Origin: an uncultured Anaeromyxobacter sp.
Lineage (GTDB): Bacteria; Myxococcota; Myxococcia; Myxococcales; Anaeromyxobacteraceae
Assembly (NCBI GenBank): GCA_903855945.1
Contig: CAIOAK010000015.1
Span: 124,001-188,000 of the forward strand
Direction of reading: 5' to 3'
DNA: 64,000 nucleotides
The position numbers were made by a program, and so were the translations under genes. The notes under the pieces were generated by a model. It was not told the origin of the DNA and made no database searches. It worked only from the letters and a program-made list of their open reading frames with translations. The first letter of the stretch is position 1. Each line of letters opens with the position of its first letter. This document shows, one piece after another, positions 46,070-53,982 of this stretch.

Positions 46070-47190
46070 AGCCCCTCCGCATCGCGATCCCCCTCCTCGC
46101 CCTCCTCGCCGCCGCGTGCAAGGACAGGCCGGTCGCGGTCCCGCCCGCGCCGCCGGCCGGCGAGGTCTGGCTGAACGAGAAGCAGGTGGCCGATGCGCGG
46201 CTCGCGACCGACGAGGTGCGGGTGCGCCCGGTGGGGTCGCCGGTGGTGGCGCCGGCGCGGGTGACCTTCAACGACCTCAAGGTGGCCCACGTCTTCTCGC
46301 CGGTGTCGGGCCGGGTGATGAAGGTGCTCGCCCATCCGGGCGACCGGGTGAAGAAGGGGGCGCCGCTCGCCACCATCCACTCCCCCGACGTCGGCCAGGT
46401 GGTGGCCGACCTGGCTCGCGCCCACGCCGATCTCGTGCTGGCCGACCAGGAGGAGCGGCGCCAGAAGGAGCTCTTCGAGGCCCGCGCCGGCTCCCGCCGA
46501 GATCTGGAGACCGCGGTGGCCGCCGCCGCCCGGGCCCGGGCCGAGTTCGGCCGCGCCGACGAGAAGGCCCAGCTGCTCCGCTCCGAGGGGCTCGACGCGA
46601 ACCAGGAGTTCCAGATCCGCAGCCCGCTCGACGGCGACGTCATCTCGCGGAACATCAACCCCGGGATGGAGCTGCAGGGGCAGTACGCGGGCGGCCAGAC
46701 GTCCGAGCTCTTCACCGTGGGTGATCCCTCGGCGGTCTGGGTGCTGGCCGACGTCTTCGCCATCGACCTGCCCCGCCTCGCGGTGGGCGCACCGGCCCGG
46801 GTCAGCCTGCCCGCCTTCCCGGGGCGCACCTTCGACGGGAAGGTCGATTGGATCGCCGGGGCCCTCGACCCGGCCGCGCGCACCGCCCGGATCCGCGTCG
46901 TCCTCCCCAACCCGGCCGGCGAATTGAAGCCGGAGATGCTCGGCACGGTGGAGGTCCTGGGGCGGGCCCGCGCCACGCTCGCCGTCCCCCGGTCGGCGGT
47001 GCTCCGGCTCGGCGAGGGGCGCATGGTCTTCGTGGAGGACGGGAAGTCGCCCGACGGGCGCACCCGCTTCGTCCGGCGCAACGTCGAGGTGGACGACGAT
47101 GGCGGCGAGGTGGTGGCGGTCCTGAAGGGGCTCGCGCCCGGCGACAAGGTGGTCTCCTCCGGGGCGATCCTCCTCGTCGGGATGCTCTAG
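46066..47190 (+). CDS. RND efflux periplasmic adaptor lipoprotein (CzcB/CusB-like)
   Basis: 374 aa. Lipoprotein signal with lipobox LAAAC near 15-19. Barrel-sandwich: KVAHVFSPVSGRVMKVLAHPGDRVKKGAPLATIHSPD and its return strand FQIRSPLDGDVISRNINPGMEL. Hairpin helices about 110-170 with QEERRQKELFEARAGSRRDLETAV. Beta-barrel LADVFAIDLPRLAVGAPARVSLPAFPG. It links the inner-membrane pump to the TolC-like duct. No Met-rich or His-rich metal-binding extension is seen, so metal choice is not evident here. ATG overlaps the stop of the duct gene. Confidence 0.92.
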   Translation: MKPLRIAIPLLALLAAACKDRPVAVPPAPPAGEVWLNEKQVADARLATDEVRVRPVGSPVVAPARVTFNDLKVAHVFSPVSGRVMKVLAHPGDRVKKGAPLATIHSPDVGQVVADLARAHADLVLADQEERRQKELFEARAGSRRDLETAVAAAARARAEFGRADEKAQLLRSEGLDANQEFQIRSPLDGDVISRNINPGMELQGQYAGGQTSELFTVGDPSAVWVLADVFAIDLPRLAVGAPARVSLPAFPGRTFDGKVDWIAGALDPAARTARIRVVLPNPAGELKPEMLGTVEVLGRARATLAVPRSAVLRLGEGRMVFVEDGKSPDGRTRFVRRNVEVDDDGGEVVAVLKGLAPGDKVVSSGAILLVGML

Positions 47191-47197
47191 GGCACGG

Positions 47198-50100
47198 ATG
47201 ATCTCCCGCATCGTCCGCTTCGCGCTGGGGCTGCCCGCGGTGATGATCGGGGGCGCGATCGCGCTCGCCGTGGCCGGTTTCTTCGCCTTCCAGGGCCTGG
47301 ACGTGGAGGCCTACCCCAACCCCACCCCGCCGCTCGTCGAGGTGATCGTCCAGCCGCAGGGCTGGAGCGCCGAGGAGGTGGAGCGCTACGTCACCGTGCC
47401 GCTCGAGGTGGAGCTGGCCGGCATGCCGGGGCTGGACCACATCCGCTCCCAGTCCCTCTTCGGCCTCTCCGACGTGAAGGTCTACCTCCGCTGGGGCATC
47501 ACCTACGAGCAGGCCCGCCAGGAGGTGATCAACCGGCTCCAGTTCGTGCAGCTGCCCGCCGGCCTCCAGGCCCAGCTCTCGCCGTGGAACGCCATCGGCG
47601 AGGTCTTCCGCTACCGGCTGCGCGGGAAGGGCTGGTCGCTCACCGACCTGAAGGCGGCGCAGGACTGGATCCTGGAGCGGGAGTTCCGGCAGGTGCCCGG
47701 CGTGATCGACGTCTCCTCCTTCGGCGGCGAGACGAAGCAGTTCCACGTGGACGTCGACCCGAACCGGCTGCGGGCCTACGGGGTCACCCTCTCCCAGGTG
47801 CAGCAGGCGCTCGCCAACGCGAACCTGAACACCGGCGGGCAGCGGCTCACCGCCGGCGAGCAGTCCTTCACGGTGCGCGGCGTGGGCATCATCCGCTCCA
47901 CCCGCGACGTGGGAGACGTGGTGGTCACCACGCCCAAGGGTGCGCCGGTGCGCATCCGCGACGTGGCCACCGTGGCGGTGGGCGCGGCGCCCCGGCTCGG
48001 CCAGGTGGGGCTGAACGACGAGGGGGACGTGGTGCAGGGCGTGGTGCTCATGCGCTACGGCGGCCGGACCCGCCCCACCCTGGAGGGGATCCACCAGCGG
48101 CTCGAGGACATGAAGCGGCGCAAGACGCTCCCGCCCGGGATGGAGATCGAGCCCATCTACGACCGCGGGGCGCTCGTGGCCCTCACCACCCGCACGGTGA
48201 TGGAGAACGTGCTCGTGGGGATCGGGCTCGTGGCGCTCGTGCTCGCCTTCTTCCTGGGGAGCTGGAAGGCGGCGCTCGTCACCGCCGTGAACATCCCGCT
48301 GGCGCTCTGCGCGGCCTTCGCCGGGATGGTGCTCACCGGCACGCCGGCGAACCTCATCTCGCTCGGCGCCGTCGACTTCGGCATCGTGGTCGAGTCCACC
48401 GCCATCATGGTGGAGAACGTCTTCCGCCACCTGGGCAAGGACGGCACGGGGGGGATGCGTCCGCGCATCCTGGCCGCGGCCGGCGAGGTGGGGCGGCCGC
48501 TCGGCTTCTCCACGCTCATCCTGGCGGTGGCCTTCCTGCCCCTCTTCGCCATGACCGGCGTCTCGGCGGTGATCTTCAAGCCCATGGCCGAGACCTACGG
48601 CTTCGCCATCGGCGCGGCGACGCTGCTCGCCGTGACCCTCACGCCGGTGCTGCTCTCGCGGGTGCTCCGGCCGGACATGGAGGACCGGGAGAACGCCGCG
48701 CTGCGCTGGGTCCAGCGCCGCTACGACCCCACCTTCGGGCTGGCGCTGCGCCGCCCCACCGCCACCCTGCTCCTCGCGGGGTTCCTGGCCCTCTCCCCGG
48801 CCCTCCTCTTCCCCGTCGTGGGCAAGGAGTTCATGCCCAAGCTGGAGGAGGGGAACTTCTGGATCCGGGCCACGCTCCCCACCTCCATCTCGCTGGAGAA
48901 ATCGGCGAGCTACGTGGGGCGCATGCGGGAGATCGTCCGCTCCCATCCGGAGGTGATCTCGGTGGTGTCGCAGGTGGGGCGCCCCGACGACGGCACCGAC
49001 GTGTCGGGCTTCAACAACGTGGAGCTCTTCGCGCCCCTCCGCCCCTTCGGGGACTGGAAGGGGGGGCTCACGAAGGAGAGGCTCACCGAGATCCTCGCCG
49101 CCGAGCTCTCCGAGGCCTTCCCCGGCGTGGTCTTCAACTTCTCCCAGGCCATCGCCGACAACCTGGAGGAGGCGATCTCCGGCGTGAAGGGGGAGAACAG
49201 CGTCAAGGTCTTCGGCCCGGACGTGAAGGAGAACGAGCGGCTCGGCGACGCGGTGGCCGACGAGATGGAGAAGGTGCGCGGCGTGGCCGACCTGGGCGTC
49301 TTCCGCTCGCTCGGCCAGCCGAGCATCCGGGTCACCACCGACCGGGTCCGCGCGGCCCGCTACGGCCTGAACACCGGCGACGTGGAGGCGGTGGTGCAGG
49401 CCGCGGTGGGCGGGCAGGCGGCCACGCAGGTCTACGAGGGGGAGCGCAAGTTCGACCTCGTGGTCCGGCTCCAGGAGCCCTTCCGGCGCAGCGCCGACGC
49501 CATCCGGCGCATCCCGCTCTTCGCGCTCGACGGGAGCCAGGTGGCCCTTGGCGAGGTGGCCGACGTCACCGAGGAGGACGGACCGGCGGTGATCTACCGG
49601 GAGGACGGACGGCGCTACATCCCGGTGAAGTTCTCGGTGCGCGGCCGCGACCTCCAGTCCACCGTGAAGGAGGCGCAGGCGCGCATCGACGCCGGCGTGA
49701 AGCTCCCCTGGGGCGTGAACCTGGAATGGGCCGGCGAGATCAACGAGCTCGGGGACGCGGCGCGCCGGCTCGCCATCGTCATCCCGCTCACGCTGCTCCT
49801 CATCGCGCTCCTCGTCTTCCTGGCGGTGCGCAACTGGGTCGACTTCTCGCTCGTCATCTTCTCGATCCTGCTCTCGGCCGCCGGCGGGTTCCTGGCCCTC
49901 GTCGTCACGGGTGAGAACTTCTCCGTCTCGGCCACCATGGGCTTCGTCTCGCTCTTCGGGGTGGCGGTGCTCTCGGCGCTGCTCATCGTGAGCCACGCGC
50001 AGCAGTGCTGGGCCGAGGGGGCCGGTCTCGAGGAGGGGGCGCAGGAGGCGGGGCGCCACCGCTTCCGGCCGGTGCTCATGACGACGCTCGTCGCGACCCT

Positions 50101-50290
50101 GGGGCTCCTCCCCGCCGCGGTCTCGCACGGGATCGGCTCCCAGACCCAGCGCCCGCTCGCCATCGTCGTGATCGGCGGTTCGCTGGCGCTCGCCTTCCTG
50201 TCGCGGGCCTTCCTCCCGCCGCTCCTCGTGATCCTCCACCGTCGCTTCGGGAGCCGGATCGCGACCTCGTCCCCGGAGGGTGCCGTCTGA
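47198..50290 (+). CDS. heavy-metal RND efflux pump (CzcA/CusA family)
   Basis: 1030 aa with twelve membrane helices and two large periplasmic loops. Helix 4 motif is DFGIVVESTAIMVEN: the first Asp and last Glu of the CzcA proton relay are present, but the middle Asp is Glu, and GA is replaced by ST. Porter-domain motifs: NPTPPLVEVIVQPQGWSAEEVERYV, GKEFMPKLEEGNFWIRATLP, QVGRPDDGTDVSGFNNVEL. Family members export Zn/Co/Cd/Ni or Cu/Ag; the changed helix-4 motif makes substrate assignment uncertain. It is 7 bp after the adaptor. A small palindrome overlaps the stop codon. Confidence 0.93.
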   Translation: MISRIVRFALGLPAVMIGGAIALAVAGFFAFQGLDVEAYPNPTPPLVEVIVQPQGWSAEEVERYVTVPLEVELAGMPGLDHIRSQSLFGLSDVKVYLRWGITYEQARQEVINRLQFVQLPAGLQAQLSPWNAIGEVFRYRLRGKGWSLTDLKAAQDWILEREFRQVPGVIDVSSFGGETKQFHVDVDPNRLRAYGVTLSQVQQALANANLNTGGQRLTAGEQSFTVRGVGIIRSTRDVGDVVVTTPKGAPVRIRDVATVAVGAAPRLGQVGLNDEGDVVQGVVLMRYGGRTRPTLEGIHQRLEDMKRRKTLPPGMEIEPIYDRGALVALTTRTVMENVLVGIGLVALVLAFFLGSWKAALVTAVNIPLALCAAFAGMVLTGTPANLISLGAVDFGIVVESTAIMVENVFRHLGKDGTGGMRPRILAAAGEVGRPLGFSTLILAVAFLPLFAMTGVSAVIFKPMAETYGFAIGAATLLAVTLTPVLLSRVLRPDMEDRENAALRWVQRRYDPTFGLALRRPTATLLLAGFLALSPALLFPVVGKEFMPKLEEGNFWIRATLPTSISLEKSASYVGRMREIVRSHPEVISVVSQVGRPDDGTDVSGFNNVELFAPLRPFGDWKGGLTKERLTEILAAELSEAFPGVVFNFSQAIADNLEEAISGVKGENSVKVFGPDVKENERLGDAVADEMEKVRGVADLGVFRSLGQPSIRVTTDRVRAARYGLNTGDVEAVVQAAVGGQAATQVYEGERKFDLVVRLQEPFRRSADAIRRIPLFALDGSQVALGEVADVTEEDGPAVIYREDGRRYIPVKFSVRGRDLQSTVKEAQARIDAGVKLPWGVNLEWAGEINELGDAARRLAIVIPLTLLLIALLVFLAVRNWVDFSLVIFSILLSAAGGFLALVVTGENFSVSATMGFVSLFGVAVLSALLIVSHAQQCWAEGAGLEEGAQEAGRHRFRPVLMTTLVATLGLLPAAVSHGIGSQTQRPLAIVVIGGSLALAFLSRAFLPPLLVILHRRFGSRIATSSPEGAV

Positions 50291-50303
50291 CGCCCCGGGC
50301 GTC
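50289..50303 (+). terminator. small palindrome at the end of the efflux operon
   Basis: GACGCCC (50289-50295), C, GGGCGTC (50297-50303), overlapping the pump stop codon. As RNA it can form a 5-bp stem with a 5-nt loop. Weak, no U-run. Confidence 0.3.
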
Positions 50304-50417
50304 CGCCCACATCCCATCCACATCCTGGACACCCTCTTTCCACCAGGAAAATCCGCCTTTTCCACCGCTTGCCTACGATGATCCCGTCGGACTCGCCTGC
50401 TAGCATCCGCACCTCTC

Positions 50418-51797
50418 ATGGGCGAGCCACTTCCACTTCGAGGCGTCCGCGACCTCCCGCACAACCTCGAGGCGGAGCAGGCGGTGCTCGGCGCCGTCCT
50501 GCTCGACGAGACCGCCTTCGACCAGGTCGCGCCGATCCTCAAGACGGAGGACTTCTACGCGCTGGCCCACCAGCACGTCTTCGCCGCCTTCGAGGATCTG
50601 GCCCGGGAGTCGCGCAAGATCGACCCGGTGCTCGTGCAGCAGCGGCTCGACGCCAAGGGGTTGCTCGGCGCCCAGGTGCCGCGGGAGCTGGTCTTCGGGC
50701 TGGCCGCATCGGTGGGGTCCGCGGCCAACGCCACCCACTACGCCGAGGCGGTGAACGAGCTGGCGCGTCTGCGCCGCATGATGCTCACCGCGCAGCGGGT
50801 GGTGGAGCGGGGTTACGAGGCAGGCCCCCACGTCCGCGAGTTCCTCGAGCAGTCCCAGCAGGACGTCTTCGGGGCGGCGCAGGGAAACACCCTCGAGACG
50901 ATGCGCCCCTTCGCCGAGGCGATGGGCGCCGCCCTCGACCGGCTCGAGGCCATCCACGCCCGCGCCCGGGACGGGCTCTCCCACGTCACCGGAGTGCCCA
51001 CCGGCATCCCCTGGCTCGACGACCAGACGCTCGGCCTCCAGCCCGGCACGTTGAACATCCTGGCCGCCCGCCCCTCCGTCGGAAAGACGGCGCTGGCCCT
51101 CAACATGGCCTCCCACGCGGCCACCCAGGGGAAGAAGAAGGTCGTCTTCTTCTCGCTGGAGATGCCGTCCGACCAGCTCGCGCTCCGGCTCCTCTCCAGC
51201 GAGGCCAAGCTCGACAGCGAGCGGGTCTCCAAGGGGAAGCTCAGCCAGCACGACTGGGACAAGATCATGAGCCACGGCGAGAAGCTCATGGGCGCGCCGA
51301 TCTGGTTCGACGACAGCTTCGTGCTCTCGCCGGTCGAGCTCCGCTCCAAGTGCCGCAAGCTGAAGCGGGAGAGCGGCCTCGACCTCGTGGTCATCGACTA
51401 TCTCCAGCTCATGCACGCCCCGTCCGACCGGGCCAGCCAGTCGCGCGAGCAGGAGATCGCCACCATCAGCCGATCGCTCAAGGCGCTCGCCAAGGAGCTC
51501 GAGGTCCCGGTGGTGGCGCTCTCGCAGCTCAACCGCGCGGTGGAGAAGCGCAAGGGAGAGCGACCGATGCTGGCCGACCTGCGCGAGTCGGGCGCCATCG
51601 AGCAGGACGCCGACGTGGTGATGTTCCTTCACCGGCCCGAGACCGAGACGGTGGAGGGCGGGCCGGACGCCATGAACGCCGAGGTGCAGGAGGTCGAGCT
51701 CATCCTGTCCAAGCATCGACAGGGACCCACGGGGCTCGTGCCGCTCGTCTTCCTCCGCAAGTACACCCTGTTCGCCCAGAAGCAGCGCGAGGCGTAG
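50418..51797 (+). CDS. dnaB: replicative DNA helicase DnaB
   Basis: 459 aa hexameric fork helicase. N-terminal primase-interacting domain (LPHNLEAEQAVLGAVLLDETAFDQV, HQHVFAAFEDLA) to about 150; RecA-like motor with TGIPWLDDQTLGLQPGTLNILAARPSVGKTALALN (Walker A ARPSVGKT), VVFFSLEMPSDQLALRLL, VVIDYLQLM (Walker B), VPVVALSQLNRAVEKRK, SGAIEQDADVVMFLHR and KHRQGPTG (arginine finger region). Length is typical and no intein is seen. It is a clear housekeeping gene; the following small membrane gene starts 8 bp later. Confidence 0.96.
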   Translation: MGEPLPLRGVRDLPHNLEAEQAVLGAVLLDETAFDQVAPILKTEDFYALAHQHVFAAFEDLARESRKIDPVLVQQRLDAKGLLGAQVPRELVFGLAASVGSAANATHYAEAVNELARLRRMMLTAQRVVERGYEAGPHVREFLEQSQQDVFGAAQGNTLETMRPFAEAMGAALDRLEAIHARARDGLSHVTGVPTGIPWLDDQTLGLQPGTLNILAARPSVGKTALALNMASHAATQGKKKVVFFSLEMPSDQLALRLLSSEAKLDSERVSKGKLSQHDWDKIMSHGEKLMGAPIWFDDSFVLSPVELRSKCRKLKRESGLDLVVIDYLQLMHAPSDRASQSREQEIATISRSLKALAKELEVPVVALSQLNRAVEKRKGERPMLADLRESGAIEQDADVVMFLHRPETETVEGGPDAMNAEVQEVELILSKHRQGPTGLVPLVFLRKYTLFAQKQREA

Positions 51798-51805
51798 CGC
51801 GCAGC

Positions 51806-52054
51806 ATGGGTCGCAGGCTGGTCCCGATCCTGGTGGGCTTCGGGCCGGCGCTCGCGTGGACGGTTGGGATGACGCTCCGCTGGCGAGGCTGGCTGGGTCC
51901 GGGAAGGGCGCTGGCGCTCGCGGCCTTCACGGGGCTGGGGGTGCTGGGGCTGTCGGCGCTCGTGCTCGCGTTTCTGCCGTCGTTCCTGGAGGTGGCGGGG
52001 ATGGGGAGGGCGGCGGCGTGGTTGAGGAGGTACTGGGACGAGGAGGCGAGGTAG
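51806..52054 (+). CDS. small two-helix membrane protein, function unknown
   Basis: 82 aa. Two hydrophobic helices: about 5-23 (LVPILVGFGPALAWTVGMTL) and about 35-58 (LALAAFTGLGVLGLSALVLAFL), with Arg-rich ends and an acidic C-terminus RRYWDEEAR. No family recognised. It follows dnaB after 8 bp and precedes the GGAACC array by 2 bp. Ribosome-binding site is poor. Codon bias fits a real gene of the host. Confidence 0.55.
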   Translation: MGRRLVPILVGFGPALAWTVGMTLRWRGWLGPGRALALAAFTGLGVLGLSALVLAFLPSFLEVAGMGRAAAWLRRYWDEEAR

Positions 52055-52056
52055 GG

Positions 52057-52110
52057 GGAACCGGAACCGGAACCGGAACCGGAACCGGAACCGGAACCGG
52101 AACCGGAACC
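52057..52110. repeat. nine tandem copies of GGAACC
   Basis: A perfect hexanucleotide array of nine units (52057-52110), followed by one changed unit GGGTCC (52111-52116). It lies between the small membrane protein stop (52054) and the large hairpin. Units of six would not shift a reading frame, but the array is outside any gene. Copy number probably varies between strains. Confidence 0.9.
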
Positions 52111-52142
52111 GGGTCCGCGCTCGCGTCCACGGCATCGCGAGC

Positions 52143-52199
52143 CGGCTCCTTTGGGGGTGGGGCTGCCCCTGGGGTGAAGCCCCACCCCCAAAGGAGCCG
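52143..52199 (+). promoter_or_regulatory. 22-bp perfect inverted repeat covering the next gene's ribosome-binding site
   Basis: Arms 52143-52164 and 52178-52199, loop 13 nt (itself partly self-complementary). The right arm contains AAAGGAG at 52190-52196, the only Shine-Dalgarno of the gene at 52203. In RNA that begins before the left arm, this site would be locked in the stem. It may also act as a terminator for dnaB. Confidence 0.72.
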
Positions 52200-52202
52200 C
52201 AA

Positions 52203-52559
52203 ATGTCATTTCACGCATTGGAAGTGTCGATTGAACTCATCCAATCGCTCCGGGAGCCGCTCGGGAGTCTCGAGCGCCGAGATCCGGACCTTGCGAGGCA
52301 GATACGACGGGCGGCTGCTTCGGTGCCGCTCAACGTGAGCGAGGGCCGGCGGCGAAACGGGAAGGACCGGATCCACCTGTGGCGGGTGGCGGCGGGCAGC
52401 GCGAACGAGCTGGCGGCCGGACTGCGAGTCGCGGATGCGTTTGGGTACGTTTCAGCGGAAGCAGTCGAGCCGTCGCTTCTGCTGTGCGACCGCGTGCTCG
52501 CCATGCTCTGGCGGATGACGAGTCAGCCGGCGGCGGCGCGGGCCGCGGAGTCCAGGTAG
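52203..52559 (+). CDS. four-helix-bundle protein (23S rRNA intervening-sequence protein family)
   Basis: 118 aa. The family core is clear: LIQSLREPLGSLERRDPDLARQIRRAAASVPLNVSEGRRR (the helix-loop with SVPLNVSEG is diagnostic), then WRVAAGSANELAAGLRVADAFGYVSAE. The protein should form a small helical bundle that oligomerises, as in intervening-sequence proteins and Avd of diversity-generating retroelements. The first 60 bp are only about 45% GC, unlike the surroundings, suggesting acquisition. The last 12 codons run into the thiD 3' end on the other strand (37-bp overlap). No reverse transcriptase is present, so it is not an Avd locus. Confidence 0.82.
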   Translation: MSFHALEVSIELIQSLREPLGSLERRDPDLARQIRRAAASVPLNVSEGRRRNGKDRIHLWRVAAGSANELAAGLRVADAFGYVSAEAVEPSLLLCDRVLAMLWRMTSQPAAARAAESR

Positions 52560-53275
52560 CGCTCCACGAGCCGCTTCGCCCGGCGCACGGACTCCTCGAG
52601 GTCCAGGCCGCGGGCCAGGAAGCCGGCCGTCGCCGAGGCGAGCCGGCAGCCGGTCCCCCGGGCGGTGCCGGGGCGGCGGCGGCCGCGGATCCGGATCACG
52701 CTGCGGCCGCGCACGAGCAGGTCGACGGGGGCCCCCTCGCGATGGCCACCCTTCACCAGCACGGCGCGGGCGGGCAGCTCCCGGGCGGCGCGGACCGCCT
52801 CCTCCTCCGAGCCGAGCGACCAGCCGGAGAGCGCCTCCAGCTCGGGCCAGTTGGGCGTGGCGAGCGCGGCGCGAGCGAGGAGCGCGTCGAGGGCCCGGCG
52901 CGCGCCGGAGGCATCGAGGAGCGGGAGGCCGGAGGAGGCCGCCAGCACGGGATCAACTACGAGTGAAATGCGGGCGAGCGGCCGCCGGGAGAGCCGCTCC
53001 GCGAGCGCGGCCGCGTTGGCTCCGCTCCCCAGCATGCCGGTCTTCACGGCGCGCGGGAGCTCCCGGGACCCGTCGAGGAGCGCGTCCACCTGGGCGAGGA
53101 GCATCGCCGGCCGGGCCGGCTCCATCGCCCGGGCGCCGCGGGGACCCTGCGCGGTGAGCGCGGTGGCCACCGCCCAGCCCCGCGCCCCGGCGGCGGCGAG
53201 CGCCTCCAGGTCGGCGAGCAGCCCGGCGCCGCCGGTCGGGTCGAGCCCGGCGCAGACGAGGACCAGTGGCTTCAC
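52523..53275 (-). CDS. thiD: hydroxymethylpyrimidine/phosphomethylpyrimidine kinase
   Basis: Phosphorylates HMP and HMP-P for thiamine synthesis. 250 aa from GTG 53275. Ribokinase-like motifs: LVCAGLDPTGGAGLLADLEA at the N-terminus, VVDPVLAASSGLPLLD, ATPNWPELEALSGW, VLVKGGHREG and the anion-hole region RPGTARGTGCRLASATAGFLARG (GTGC with the general-base Asp replaced by Arg/Leu context). In canonical ThiD the segment reads GTGCTxSAA; here it is GTGCRLASA, still close. It is coupled (GTGA) to the amidotransferase upstream. Confidence 0.88.
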   Translation of the reverse strand: MKPLVLVCAGLDPTGGAGLLADLEALAAAGARGWAVATALTAQGPRGARAMEPARPAMLLAQVDALLDGSRELPRAVKTGMLGSGANAAALAERLSRRPLARISLVVDPVLAASSGLPLLDASGARRALDALLARAALATPNWPELEALSGWSLGSEEEAVRAARELPARAVLVKGGHREGAPVDLLVRGRSVIRIRGRRRPGTARGTGCRLASATAGFLARGLDLEESVRRAKRLVERYLDSAARAAAG

Positions 53276-53982
53276 CGGCCACGCTCCCGGGCCGCGTCCA
53301 CCAGCCCGCGCAGGATGGAGAGCTGGCGCGGGTCGCGCGCGGCGAGCGCCTCCGGGTGCCACTGCACCCCGAGTGCGAAGCGGGCCCCCTCGATCTCGAT
53401 GGCCTCGACCACCCCGTCGGGCGCCCAGCCGGAGACGGCCACGCCGTTCCCGGGGCGGCGCACCGCCTGGTGATGCGTGCTGTTCACCCGGAGCGGCTCC
53501 GACCCCACGAGCCGCTCGAGGAGCGAGCCGGGGCCCACCTCCACCACGTGGCTCGGGAGGTCCTTCGGCGCCGGCTGCTCGTGGGAGAGCCCCATGTCCT
53601 CGGGCAGGTGCTGGTGGAGCGCGCCTCCGCGGATCACCGCGAGGAGCTGCATCCCGCCGCAGATCCCGAGGACCGGCTTCCCGGCGGCGAGCGCCCCGAC
53701 CGTCATCGCCTCCTCGAAGGCGGTGCGCTCCGGACGGGACGGGCCGCAGGCCGGGCGTCGCTCCTCCCCGTAGCGCTCGGGCGGGATGTCGAAGGGGCCA
53801 CCCGCGACGAGGAGCCCGTCGCAGAGCTCCAGGTACTCCGCGGCCCGCGCCGGGTCGCCGCAGGGCACCGGCAGCGGCAGGCCGCCGGCGGCCAGGACGG
53901 CATCGGCGTAGGCGCGCGGCTGCTCGTACCGGGAGCCCCCATCTGCGAGGTCGAGCGGGATGGCGATGCGGGGGCGGGTCAC
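53272..53982 (-). CDS. class I glutamine amidotransferase, PuuD/peptidase C26-like
   Basis: 236 aa from GTG 53982. Nucleophile in LGICGGMQLLAV; His-Glu in GVQWHPEALAA; YADAVLAAGGLPLPVP and LLVAGGPFDIPPERYG mark the gamma-glutamyl-hydrolase subgroup (PuuD-like). The full catalytic triad is visible. It lies inside the thiamine operon with GTGA overlaps on both sides, between thiE and thiD, which is unusual. It may act on a gamma-glutamyl compound or a thiamine breakdown product; the true substrate is unknown. Confidence 0.88.
   Translation of the reverse strand: MTRPRIAIPLDLADGGSRYEQPRAYADAVLAAGGLPLPVPCGDPARAAEYLELCDGLLVAGGPFDIPPERYGEERRPACGPSRPERTAFEEAMTVGALAAGKPVLGICGGMQLLAVIRGGALHQHLPEDMGLSHEQPAPKDLPSHVVEVGPGSLLERLVGSEPLRVNSTHHQAVRRPGNGVAVSGWAPDGVVEAIEIEGARFALGVQWHPEALAARDPRQLSILRGLVDAARERGR

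Noticed and set aside
44758-47190. Alternative start of the TolC-like gene in another frame, hinting at a frameshift
   Set aside because: The upstream frames give Arg/Pro-rich nonsense. The TTG at 44765 gives a complete, if uncharged, signal peptide, so no frameshift is needed.
50369-50406. Promoter TTGCCT ... TAGCAT before dnaB
   Set aside because: The spacer is 26 bp, too long; no good -35 at 16-18 bp.
46802-50542. A 1246-codon frame antisense to the metal pump
   Set aside because: Same shadow effect, full of His/Arg/Glu runs and no domain.
52203-52559. Diversity-generating retroelement accessory gene (Avd)
   Set aside because: No reverse transcriptase, template repeat or variable-repeat target lies within reach; only the fold family matches.
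52055-52559. Insertion sequence
   Set aside because: No transposase and no target-site duplication could be seen; the inverted repeat is a hairpin on one side of the gene, not a pair of element ends.
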